7,098 bases of DNA, taken from Nitrososphaerota archaeon. Its GTDB lineage: Archaea; Thermoproteota; Nitrososphaeria; Nitrososphaerales; Gagatemarchaeaceae. Where the stretch lies: positions 803 to 7,900 of the forward strand of contig PLCG01000035.1 of NCBI GenBank assembly GCA_003135575.1. The letters run 5' to 3'. Of this stretch, positions 1-5,021 are shown in pieces (position 1 is the stretch's first letter; each line of letters starts with the position of its first letter). The position numbers were made by a program, and so were the translations under genes. Under the pieces are notes generated by a model that saw nothing but the letters and a program-made list of their open reading frames with translations, ran no database searches and was not told the DNA's origin.

Positions 1-965
1 AGGCCGGTTCCTCCTTGAGACCGAGCTCCGAACTTCGTGAAGAGCACCGGGAATATCTCTGGGTCGATTCCAGGCCCATCGTCCACGACGTGTATCACTG
101 CCTCTCCGCCGACCTTCGTGATTGAGACAACGACCTCGCCCTTGCTCGTGAACTTTATGGCGTTGTCCACGAGGTTCGACACGACCTGGGAGATCCTCTC
201 CTTGTCCGCTGAGACGACGACCTCCTCAAGGCAAGGTACGAAGGTGAGGGCGATTCCTTTCGCCGCGCTCTTCTCACTGACGACCTCGTCGACGAACTTG
301 TTCAAGTCGAGGTTCTCCCGCCTCAAGGTGAGCGTCCTGCTGTCGATCCTTGCGACGTTGAGGATGTTCTCTGCGAGGCGCTGAAGCCTGACTGCGTTTC
401 GCTTGATTGCTTGCACTTCCTCAGATTTTTGTGGCATGCTCGACTCGAGAATCTCGGCGTACGCCAGTATCGGCATGATCGGGGTCCGCAACTCGTGGGC
501 CGCGACGTTGATGAACTCCGACTGCTGGATAAGCTGCTTCTGGGCGGATATCATGATCTCCGAGACTGAGACCCTTCGCATCTTGTCTGCGCTCGAGCCG
601 CTGATGGCGGGATCGGCTATGGCCGCAAGCAGCTTCTGCTCGTCGATCGACTCCTCCCTCTGGAGGTGGATGAAATCGGCGAGGGCCCCGAGGCTACGGC
701 TCACACGCACGTGGACGTCTCTGCGGACGGATTCCTGCCTCAGGCGCCTCCTGACGAGTTCGTGGCGCTTCTGGACGTCGTTGACCGTGACGTTGAGCGT
801 GTGCGCGACCTCGTTTATCACCCTCTCCCTCTCTTTCTTGGTCTTGTCGAAGGTCGAGATTGCCTGTTGGCGGAATTGCTCGATGCGCTCCCTCGCGTTC
901 TTGACGGCCGCGACGTTACGGGCCTGGAATTCCTGCCGCGCGCGGTCAATGGATTTCTCGCTCAT
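1..965 (-). CDS. Soluble sensor histidine kinase, last visible gene of the gas vesicle operon (3' end cut by window edge)
   Basis: This is a two-component histidine kinase: it would autophosphorylate on a histidine and pass the phosphate to a response regulator, which is not in the window. The first 321 residues are visible. Residues 1-140 are charged and helical with no membrane segment, probably coiled coil, so the protein looks cytoplasmic. The H-box is FINVAAHELRTP with phospho-acceptor His157. The ATPase domain shows an N-box (QVVSNLVDNAIKFT, about 261-274) and a G1 box (DDGPGID, about 296-302). A glycine-rich GGTG, probably the start of the G2 box, is cut by the left edge. The ATG at 965 overlaps the TGA of gvpH as ATGA, with a GGGGAGA-type ribosome binding site in front, so the kinase is probably translationally coupled to the gas vesicle genes. 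Family identity is certain; a role in buoyancy control is inference from position only. Confidence 0.95.
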   Translation of the reverse strand, partial: MSEKSIDRARQEFQARNVAAVKNARERIEQFRQQAISTFDKTKKERERVINEVAHTLNVTVNDVQKRHELVRRRLRQESVRRDVHVRVSRSLGALADFIHLQREESIDEQKLLAAIADPAISGSSADKMRRVSVSEIMISAQKQLIQQSEFINVAAHELRTPIMPILAYAEILESSMPQKSEEVQAIKRNAVRLQRLAENILNVARIDSRTLTLRRENLDLNKFVDEVVSEKSAAKGIALTFVPCLEEVVVSADKERISQVVSNLVDNAIKFTSKGEVVVSITKVGGEAVIHVVDDGPGIDPEIFPVLFTKFGARSQGGTG

Positions 966-1408
966 TTCTTCTCTCCCCTGGACTTCCTGCGGAACGTGAG
1001 CTCGACGACGGAGTTGTTCTCCTTGCTCGACTTGACCTCGACGGTGCCGGGGACGACCTTGCAGGGGATGTCCCTCCGGTGGACTTTCCCCGCCTTGGTG
1101 ACCTCAATGCGCAGGACGCCGTGCAGGAACTCGGCACGGACGTCCTCCTTCTTTACCCCCGGCAGCTCTACGACGACCCTCAGCCCCTTGCTGTCGTCGT
1201 AGACGTCGACAAGCGGCTCCCTTGTTGGCGGCTCCGAAGGGACCTCGTCGGGCATGGCTGACCTTATGGAGACCCTAGTGGTTACCTTGACGATGTCATC
1301 CCCTACTATGCTTCGGGTCTCGACCACTTTGCCCTCCTCCAACTCCCTGAGGGTCGAGGCTATCGCCCTCCCGAGGCCTTCCAGAAGGTCGTCGATTTCC
1401 CAAATCAT
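962..1408 (-). CDS. gvpH: GvpH-like gas vesicle protein, Hsp20/alpha-crystallin type
   Basis: This 148-residue protein resembles archaeal GvpH, a small heat-shock-type accessory protein of gas vesicle clusters. Residues 1-60 are acidic and variable, beginning MIWEIDDLLEGLG. The alpha-crystallin-like core follows from about residue 64 to 140: PLVDVYDDSKGLRVVVELPG, then KEDVRAEF, GVLRIEV, and a final beta-rich VVELTFRRK. The ELPG-V-KEDV pattern is characteristic of the Hsp20 fold. The C-terminal I-x-I/V anchoring motif of many Hsp20 proteins is not obvious. The ATG at 1408 overlaps the gvpG stop as ATGA, and its own stop overlaps the kinase start in the same way. In haloarchaea GvpH is helpful but not strictly needed for vesicles. 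A plain Hsp20 is the alternative name, but the location favours GvpH. Confidence 0.87.
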   Translation of the reverse strand: MIWEIDDLLEGLGRAIASTLRELEEGKVVETRSIVGDDIVKVTTRVSIRSAMPDEVPSEPPTREPLVDVYDDSKGLRVVVELPGVKKEDVRAEFLHGVLRIEVTKAGKVHRRDIPCKVVPGTVEVKSSKENNSVVELTFRRKSRGEKK

Positions 1409-1626
1409 GTTGGTGCGTCCCCTGGTTCCCCCTTCGAAAGGTTTCTCAGCTCCTCGAGGATCTCCCCCTGCCTCTTGCCGTATTGGTCTTCGTCGATTGC
1501 GCCTGAGGCGAAGTCCAGGTCCAGCTGCACCACCTTGGATTTCAGGAACCTGGCGCGCTCGTTCTTCTCGGCATCGATGGCGATCCGGTTGGATTCCTCA
1601 AGGATCGCTTGGAAGGTCAGCTTCAA
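1405..1626 (-). CDS. gvpG: GvpG-like gas vesicle accessory protein
   Basis: This short, very hydrophilic 73-residue protein fits GvpG in length, charge and position between gvpF/L and gvpH. The central segment (about residues 31-66, KVVQLDLDFASGAIDEDQYGKRQ followed by ILEELRNL in outline) matches the GvpG pattern of a helix, a short acidic turn with an E/D-x-x-Y element, and a second Glu/Leu-rich helix. GvpG is an assembly factor that works with GvpF/L and other accessory proteins. The start must be a non-ATG codon: TTG at 1626 is used because the protein contains no other methionine. No convincing Shine-Dalgarno lies in the 33-base gap after gvpF/L. The stop overlaps gvpH by 4 bases. Sequence similarity alone is modest because the family is short and diverse, so part of the assignment rests on context. 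Confidence 0.8.
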   Translation of the reverse strand: MKLTFQAILEESNRIAIDAEKNERARFLKSKVVQLDLDFASGAIDEDQYGKRQGEILEELRNLSKGEPGDAPT

Positions 1627-1659
1627 TATGAAGTATGTCGCTATCGTGTCGCGCCACCC

Positions 1660-2394
1660 TCAACAAAACGAATACGGTGCCCAGGGCCCGCTAGAGTGGA
1701 CGACGAGGCCCTTCTCCGCGTACACCTTTCCGAGGTGCGATGCCCGGGCCAGGAACGCATCCCCTTCGCCTCTGCGGACGAGGTAAGCTGCGTTGAGGAC
1801 AATCTGCTGGTGGTCCGACTTTAGGACCGAGTTCTCCTGGGAGCTCTTCGCAAGTTCCTGGTGGATCTCCCTGCTCAGCTCGTCGATCTTCCGGTAGGCC
1901 TCCGCCTTTATCGCCTCACTCATCTTCAGCCTCGTGAAATATGACTTGCCTTCGCGGGACTTTACTAGGGAGCGGCGCATCTTCAGGATCTCCGGGGAGG
2001 ACGTCTCCACGGCGCTCTTGACCTTGGCCAGGCCCGCCTTGTTGAATAGCACCTTGACCCCGAACTCGTCCATCCCCTTTAGTTTCGCGAGCTTGCTTCG
2101 GTAGTCGTCGTAAGACTTTGCGAGAAGGGTCGTCACCCCGTCCTCCTTCTTGAATATCGTCCCGAACTTCACGGGCAGGCTGGTGCCTACCTTCCTAGAG
2201 GCATCGACCACGCGCTGGTGCGCCAGGATGTTGTCGATGCTCGCGTCGACCTCGGCGTATGGGACGGGGCTGACCACGGCTCCGATGTCTTTGTGGACGA
2301 CGATGGATGTGGGCTTTCCCATCAGCCCGATGTCTCCGAACTCCTTGGGTTTGTCGGAATCGACGATGCAGTAGACGTATCTTCCCTCAGTCAA
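1660..2394 (-). CDS. gvpF: GvpF/GvpL family gas vesicle protein
   Basis: This 244-residue protein is full length for the GvpF/L family, whose members bind GvpA and act in early assembly. Diagnostic features are the N-terminal YVYCIV strand (residues 6-11), the LPVKFGTIF segment (about 74-82), the FGVKVLFN strand, and the C-terminal signature GPWAPYSF (about 236-243), which is close to the GPWPPYSF typical of the family. A long charged helical region lies between (about 130-210). The start is TTG at 2394: no methionine precedes the YVYCIV strand, and a GGTGAT ribosome binding site sits 5 bases upstream at 2400-2405. It overlaps the gvpK-gvpM stop by 8 bases. Only one family member is visible, whereas haloarchaea carry both gvpF and gvpL. 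The F versus L label is therefore arbitrary. Confidence 0.95.
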   Translation of the reverse strand: MTEGRYVYCIVDSDKPKEFGDIGLMGKPTSIVVHKDIGAVVSPVPYAEVDASIDNILAHQRVVDASRKVGTSLPVKFGTIFKKEDGVTTLLAKSYDDYRSKLAKLKGMDEFGVKVLFNKAGLAKVKSAVETSSPEILKMRRSLVKSREGKSYFTRLKMSEAIKAEAYRKIDELSREIHQELAKSSQENSVLKSDHQQIVLNAAYLVRRGEGDAFLARASHLGKVYAEKGLVVHSSGPWAPYSFC

Positions 2395-2878
2395 TGGGAA
2401 TCACCGGCCTGTCGTCGAGCCAGCGCCTCTTTCCATAGATCGGGTAAAGCATTGCGAGTAGGTCCACGCCGACTAGGTCCACATCTGCGACCGAGATCTT
2501 GACCTGTCCTGCGACCACCGCGCCCTTGTCGATGAGTTTGTCTAGCAGGTCGACGACCGAGGCCTGCCCTCCGGTCTTCAACAGTGAGTTCAACGTCACG
2601 TCGAGGTCCTTTCGCGCGAACCCGAGGTTCTTGGTGACCTTGGTCATCTCTTGGCTCATCTGCATGAACGCGACACCCATGCGTTCGACCTCCTCCTCGG
2701 AAAGCGTCCCTGACTCCACCCTCCTCATGGCCTGCCTCTCGAGGAGGAGCCTCACTGCCTCCATAATAGTAAGGGTGAGCTTGGCGAGTCCTTGCTGCAT
2801 CTTCTCGCCTCCCTCGCCCAATTCTATCTTAGCGGTTGGCTGTCTCTTTTCTCTAGGCCTTTGGACCGCGCGCTGCAA
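2387..2878 (-). CDS. gvpK: GvpK-GvpM fusion gas vesicle protein
   Basis: This 163-residue protein joins two gas vesicle families. Residues about 27-100 are GvpK: a GLAKLTLTIMEAVRLLLERQ helix, the RRVESGTLSEEEVERMG signature, and a closing LGFARKDLDVTLNSLL that matches the usual end of GvpK. Residues about 107-147 form a GvpA-superfamily domain: VVDLLDKLIDKGAVV, then KISVADVDLVGVDLLAML. Its GAVV...VADVDLVGV pattern is closest to GvpM, with GvpJ/GvpS as alternatives. K and M are normally separate accessory proteins. The TTG start at 2878 directly follows the gvpJ stop and has a GGTGAT ribosome binding site 7 bases upstream. An ATG at 2800, also preceded by a GGAGG-like stretch, would remove 26 residues but keep both domains. 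The reading frame is continuous, so the fusion is not an artefact of frame choice. Confidence 0.9.
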   Translation of the reverse strand: MQRAVQRPREKRQPTAKIELGEGGEKMQQGLAKLTLTIMEAVRLLLERQAMRRVESGTLSEEEVERMGVAFMQMSQEMTKVTKNLGFARKDLDVTLNSLLKTGGQASVVDLLDKLIDKGAVVAGQVKISVADVDLVGVDLLAMLYPIYGKRRWLDDRPVIPID

Positions 2879-3142
2879 TCAGCGTATCACCTTGTAGTTC
2901 TTTGTCTCCGTCATGCGCCTCGCCGGCTTCCTCGGGGTGTGCTGCTCTTCCCAAGGGAGCTTCAGCCCGTATCGCTTTGCGGTCTCAAGAGAGGCGATTA
3001 CCAGATTGACCTTCACAGAAAGGAGCTCCACGCTGCCGATGCTCACGGTGATGTCTCCGTTGATTACGACACCTTTCTCGAGGATGCGGTCCAGGAGGTC
3101 TACAAGGGATAAGTCCCTCCGCCCGATCTGGCTAAGGGACAA
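2879..3142 (-). CDS. gvpJ: GvpJ-like minor gas vesicle protein (GvpA superfamily)
   Basis: This 87-residue protein belongs to the GvpA/J/M superfamily. The core at residues 11-62 reads LSLVDLLDRILEKGVVINGD, then ITVSIGSVELLSVKV, then LVIASLETAKRYGLKLP. The VELLSV...ASLETAKRYGL...P pattern resembles haloarchaeal GvpJ, thought to help nucleate the vesicle tip with GvpM. A short basic tail (PRKPARRM onward) follows, which GvpA lacks. Translation must begin at TTG 3142: the only other methionine lies in the tail. A GGGAGGGAG stretch a few bases upstream can act as ribosome binding site. The start overlaps the upstream zinc-protein gene by 11 bases, and the stop abuts the gvpK-gvpM TTG. GvpM or GvpS are alternative labels. 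Confidence 0.86.
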   Translation of the reverse strand: MSLSQIGRRDLSLVDLLDRILEKGVVINGDITVSIGSVELLSVKVNLVIASLETAKRYGLKLPWEEQHTPRKPARRMTETKNYKVIR

Positions 3143-3380
3143 TCTCTGCTCCCTCCCGCTTCATCCTGCAATATCCGCATACTCCCGAGTCCTTGAACCA
3201 GTGCTTGTTGCAAAAGCCCTCGATGTTCTCCTCTCCCATCGTCTTGGAAAGGTAGACCTTGGCGATGTCGAAGGGAGTACCGCGATGGCACTCTGGGCAG
3301 CGTATGAAGACCCACCCCTTCTTCATGGCGTCGTCCATGTCCACCTTTTCATATTTGCCGCAGACGAGACATATGGCCAA
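3132..3380 (-). CDS. Small two-zinc-site protein embedded in the gas vesicle operon, function unknown
   Basis: I do not recognise a named family. The 82-residue product has a zinc-ribbon-like pattern: Cys4-x2-Cys7 and Cys28-x2-Cys31. A second possible metal site follows: Cys57-x2-His60 and Cys68-x2-Cys71. Between them is a mixed hydrophobic and charged stretch (TPFDIAKVYLSKTMGEENIE). No signal peptide or membrane segment is visible. The TTG start at 3380 is favoured because the next in-frame methionine (residue 15) would lose the first Cys pair. A GGGTGG element a few bases upstream could be its ribosome binding site. It begins 20 bases after gvpA and overlaps gvpJ by 11 bases, so it is surely expressed with the vesicle genes. 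It could be a regulator, an RNA-binding protein or a structural helper; nothing in the sequence decides this. Confidence 0.82.
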   Translation of the reverse strand: MAICLVCGKYEKVDMDDAMKKGWVFIRCPECHRGTPFDIAKVYLSKTMGEENIEGFCNKHWFKDSGVCGYCRMKREGAEIVP

Positions 3381-3400
3381 CTAGCCACCCGTCCACGAGG

Positions 3401-3646
3401 TTAACGCACGGGCGTTTCCGTCAATGGAGCCGGAGTCCCGGGCGTGGCCGCGAGGCCTAGGGCTTGCGCGTAGCGCAGGAACGCGTCGATGCCTGCGACG
3501 ACGATTCTCGCCCTAATCACCAGGATTTCAATCCCCACTAGTGCGACGGAGACGTTTGCGTCAATGACAATCCCCTTGTCCAGGACCCGATCAATCAGGT
3601 CGTAGATGTTAAGAAGCGGTCTATAGCCCATCTGTGCTTGGGACAC
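3401..3646 (-). CDS. gvpA: GvpA major gas vesicle shell protein
   Basis: This 81-residue protein is the probable main subunit of the gas vesicle wall. The GvpA core is clear: IYDLIDRVLDKGIVIDANVS, VALVGIEILVIRARIVVAGID, and FLRYAQALGL. These give the helix-strand-turn-strand-helix arrangement that packs into ribs of the hydrophobic shell. Compared with common GvpA, which reads DAWVRVSLVGIELL, the tryptophan after DA is an asparagine here (DANVSVALVGIEIL). The tail (residues about 64-81) is rich in Pro, Thr and Ala. GTG at 3646 gives the longest product; ATG at 3631 would start at residue 6 and also retain the core. It is the first gene of the operon, behind a TATA-like box and a 17-bp palindrome. 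A minor paralogue (GvpB, GvpJ) is less likely because it is first in the operon and matches the GvpA core best. Confidence 0.93.
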   Translation of the reverse strand: MSQAQMGYRPLLNIYDLIDRVLDKGIVIDANVSVALVGIEILVIRARIVVAGIDAFLRYAQALGLAATPGTPAPLTETPVR

Positions 3647-3675
3647 GATTACTCATCCATCCTACTTGTAAATCG

Positions 3676-3683
3676 CCTTAAAT
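3676..3683 (-). promoter_or_regulatory. Putative TATA box of the gas vesicle operon
   Basis: On the minus strand this reads ATTTAAGG, centred about 34 bases before the gvpA GTG. The usual archaeal spacing of about 25 bases would place the transcript start near 3655, giving a leader of roughly 9 bases. Only the box and its spacing are visible; the transcript start is inferred. Confidence 0.5.
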
Positions 3684-3702
3684 GTTGGCATGCAAGAATG
3701 TT

Positions 3703-3719
3703 ATAGAACAATGTTCTAT
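3703..3719. promoter_or_regulatory. Perfect 17-bp palindrome upstream of gvpA, candidate operator
   Basis: ATAGAACA-A-TGTTCTAT is a perfect palindrome with 8-bp arms and a one-base centre. It lies about 30 bp upstream of the TATA-like box, a position typical of a dimeric transcription factor site. Three AATGTT hexamers (3681-3686, 3697-3702, 3710-3715) fall in the same 35 bp, the last inside the palindrome. A similar core (10 of 11 bases) occurs upstream of the winged-helix gene at 4487-4497. Binding is inferred, not shown. Confidence 0.6.
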
Positions 3720-3757
3720 GCTGTGTTTTTCCCTTCATTTAGGGTGTGAGAGGGAGC

Positions 3758-3911
3758 CTACTTGCCCCTCGACTTTTGCTTGTTGACGGTCGCCCAACCC
3801 ACACGTTCCGCCCTCTCAGGGAGACATCCCGCGTTCTTCCTCGGATTCCTTGATGTGCTCCGCCTCGCGGTGCTCCTTCTCTGTGAAGCGATGACCTTTT
3901 CCAGCTGGCAC
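3758..3911 (-). pseudogene. Frameshifted small conserved 'ATVNKQ' protein gene
   Basis: A 31-codon frame begins at GTG 3911 (VPAGKGHRFTEKEHREAEHI, then KESEEERGMSP) and stops at TGA 3818-3816. Skipping one base continues as ERAERVGWATVNKQKSRGK to TAG at 3758. Joined, this gives 50 residues matching a small, very charged protein type found in many prokaryotes (K/R-G-x-x-F-T-x-K-E, AxHIxESE, RGxS, WATVNKQ), whose function I do not know. Some databases loosely call it plasmid stabilisation; that label is weak. An AAGGTGA ribosome binding site sits 4 bases before GTG, and TATA-like boxes lie further upstream. The break could be a real mutation, a sequencing error, or programmed +1 frameshifting: the CCC codon before TGA can slip to CCT and resume at GAG. 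Conservation on both sides of the break argues against old decay. Confidence 0.72.
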
Positions 3912-4155
3912 GATTTCACCTTCATCTCAAATCATAAAGAGCAGGGGCATCGGCTCGTTCTTTCAAATAAGAGCCATAGCCCGCCAGGGAAACAAGTAAC
4001 TTGAGGTTTGCTGCATTCCTCAACGCTACCCTCCAAGCCACCGAAGAGGAACTACCGCGAGCGCAGCGCGGACCGATGAAAAATTAGAAAGTGGAGAGAC
4101 AAGATGAGAAGACCGCTGTCAGGCGGTCTGCACACATCGAGCTGCGGCGCAGTGC
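3912..4155. other. Non-coding gap between the frameshifted gene and the winged-helix gene
   Basis: I see no credible gene on either strand in these 244 bases. The minus strand carries a ribosome binding site (3916-3922) and possible TATA-like boxes (around 3932-3938 and 3959-3970) for the frameshifted gene. A GC-rich hairpin, CCGCG-AGCGCAG-CGCGG, lies at 4055-4071, and terminator-like structure lies further up. No tRNA-like cloverleaf was found by eye. Confidence 0.5.
4079..4129 (-). terminator. Probable terminator region of the winged-helix regulator gene
   Basis: A perfect 7-bp stem (AGACCGC at 4110-4116, GCGGTCT at 4123-4129) with a 6-base loop starts 27 bases after the regulator's stop codon. 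On the minus strand it is followed by pyrimidine-rich sequence and then a run of five T at 4083-4079. Archaeal termination depends mostly on T tracts, so both elements are included. Confidence 0.5.
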
Positions 4156-4446
4156 CTAACCGAGGAGTCTTGGCAAGACCTTGTCGGAACTCTTGCTGCC
4201 GTCCAGAGAGACGCTCTGGCTTATCTCGTCATAGACGCTCAGGAACCGAAGGCCCTCAGCCGTGAGCTTGTATTGCGCGCTCGCCTCTTCGAAGCTCATC
4301 AGCCTCCTTTCCATCAAGAAGTGCAGGTACTCTTGGACCTGGGCGTAGGAGAGAAACGCGCTATACATGATCCTTGTCTTTGTCGCGCCGTGCATCGCTG
4401 CCTGCAGAATCATCGAGATGATGTCGGTCCTGCTCCTGTATTTCAT
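4156..4446 (-). CDS. Winged-helix transcriptional regulator, HTH_45-like
   Basis: This 96-residue protein has the compact archaeal winged-helix architecture common in Thaumarchaeota and Crenarchaeota. Residues 5-19 form helix 1 (SRTDIISMILQAAMHG). KTRIMYSAFLSYAQVQEYLHF (split about 23-43) supplies the helix-turn-helix, where T/K-x-x-I-M-Y and LSYAQxxEYL are typical. ERRLMSFEEASAQYKLTAEG forms the wing, and LRFLSVYDEIS is the C-terminal, probably dimerising, helix. Such proteins bind DNA as homodimers and often regulate neighbouring genes. The ATG at 4446 lies about 28 bases from a TATA-like box, so the mRNA is likely leaderless. It sits upstream of the gas vesicle operon on the same strand and shares a near-identical motif with the gvpA promoter, making it a candidate regulator of gvp and of itself. 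The fold is well supported; the target is inference. Confidence 0.87.
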   Translation of the reverse strand: MKYRSRTDIISMILQAAMHGATKTRIMYSAFLSYAQVQEYLHFLMERRLMSFEEASAQYKLTAEGLRFLSVYDEISQSVSLDGSKSSDKVLPRLLG

Positions 4447-4470
4447 GCAGTCATGCTAATGTATGCTTCT

Positions 4471-4478
4471 CTATATCA
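4471..4478 (-). promoter_or_regulatory. TATA box of the winged-helix regulator, leaderless promoter
   Basis: The minus strand reads TGATATAG, centred about 28 bases before the ATG at 4446. Standard archaeal spacing puts the transcript start within a few bases of the start codon, so the message is probably leaderless. No Shine-Dalgarno is present. Confidence 0.55.
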
Positions 4479-4481
4479 ACC

Positions 4482-4534
4482 CTCTGGAACAATCTTCCTG
4501 GTCTGTCCCATGAGTCGTCAGTGCGGTTCCAGAG
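4482..4534. repeat. 9-bp perfect inverted repeat at the regulator promoter
   Basis: CTCTGGAAC (4482-4490) and GTTCCAGAG (4526-4534) are exact inverse copies 35 bases apart. The first half abuts the promoter of the winged-helix gene just upstream of its TATA-like box. It overlaps GAACAATCTTC (4487-4497), which differs by one base from the core of the gvpA palindrome. It may be a paired operator for autoregulation, or part of the terminator of the upstream gene that ends at 4551. Confidence 0.5.
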
Positions 4535-4550
4535 TCGAACGTGCTTGAGG

Positions 4551-4868
4551 TCAACCTACTTCGAGGAGTTCCTTGACTCTCTTCACCTTGGCTACAGCGT
4601 ATGACCAGAGCACCCCCTTTTCCTTCATTCCCTTCATGTCAATGAGCTTGTCCGACCTGAAGGTCACCTTCCTGCCCCCTTCATCGCGAAGAGCCACTTC
4701 GTATACCCGCAAGATGTTGCTGAACGTCTCCCACGCCTTCACATCGGCGGCGTATTCGTACCCCTCTGGTTCCTCTTCTATGATTGGAGAGCCTTCGCGA
4801 TTAAGATGCTCATTATCCTGCGACAAGAGGGATACACGCTCGTTGGTTCCGTGCTTTCTATAAAACAA
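4551..4868 (-). CDS. Unrecognised small protein, paralogue of the 5342-5551 gene
   Basis: I do not recognise the family. The longest frame is 105 residues. The C-terminal two thirds (YEYAADVKAWETFSNILRVY, then KVTFRSDKLIDMKGMKEKG and WSY) align with the gene at 5342-5551: about 25 identical residues over some 55 aligned by eye. Shared elements are the ETF-x-NIL helix, K-V-x-F, and KL-x-DMK-x-x-KEK-x-x-x-x-SY. That conservation supports coding. The N-terminal 35 residues are acidic and have no counterpart. TTG 4868 is uncertain, because a TATA-like TTTTATAG lies inside the first codons (around 4857-4864). A transcript from it would start near 4835 and favour the in-frame TTG at 4826 (91 residues). 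There is no membrane segment or metal motif. Confidence 0.72.
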   Translation of the reverse strand: MFYRKHGTNERVSLLSQDNEHLNREGSPIIEEEPEGYEYAADVKAWETFSNILRVYEVALRDEGGRKVTFRSDKLIDMKGMKEKGVLWSYAVAKVKRVKELLEVG

Positions 4869-4925
4869 GTTTCGACAATGTTATGTTCTCGTTCTTTGGA
4901 ATCTCCTGGCAACATGGAGTGTTGT

Positions 4926-4950
4926 CCGGTCGCCGTGACGGCGCAACCGG
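4926..4950. repeat. Strong GC-rich hairpin in the gap between two small genes
   Basis: An outer pair CCGGT (4926-4930) and ACCGG (4946-4950) encloses an inner pair CGCCGT (4931-4936) and ACGGCG (4938-4943). Together they make a nearly continuous stem in an otherwise uninformative 153-base gap. No T tract follows closely on either strand, so it may be a structured transcript end or a protein site rather than a classical terminator. Confidence 0.4.
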
Positions 4951-4951
4951 G

Positions 4952-5002
4952 GCTGACCGAAGTCCCCTAATGAGATTGAAACTCTAGGCTTCACCGGTCA
5001 GC
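4952..5002 (-). terminator. Imperfect inverted repeat after the 65-residue gene, possible transcript end
   Basis: GCTGACC (4952-4958) and GGTCAGC (4996-5002) are exact inverse copies. GAAG (4959-4962) and CTTC (4989-4992) extend the stem with a small bulge. It lies 20 bases beyond the stop of the gene at 5022-5219. No strong T tract is present. Confidence 0.33.
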
Positions 5003-5021
5003 GAGCAATCAATCGTTGGCC

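Noticed and set aside
403..1202. Plus-strand open frames opposite the first kinase and gvpH
   Set aside because: They are antisense shadows of two strongly recognised protein families in high-GC DNA, where long spurious frames are expected.
3762..4004. Plus-strand 80-codon frame with a Leu-rich stretch resembling a membrane helix
   Set aside because: It is antisense to the frameshifted ATVNKQ gene and its promoter, and the apparent hydrophobic run comes from the complement of charged Glu/Lys/Arg codons.
4970..4982. GATTGAAAC-like sequence reminiscent of the end of archaeal CRISPR repeats
   Set aside because: It occurs once, with no repeated unit at regular spacing and no cas genes.
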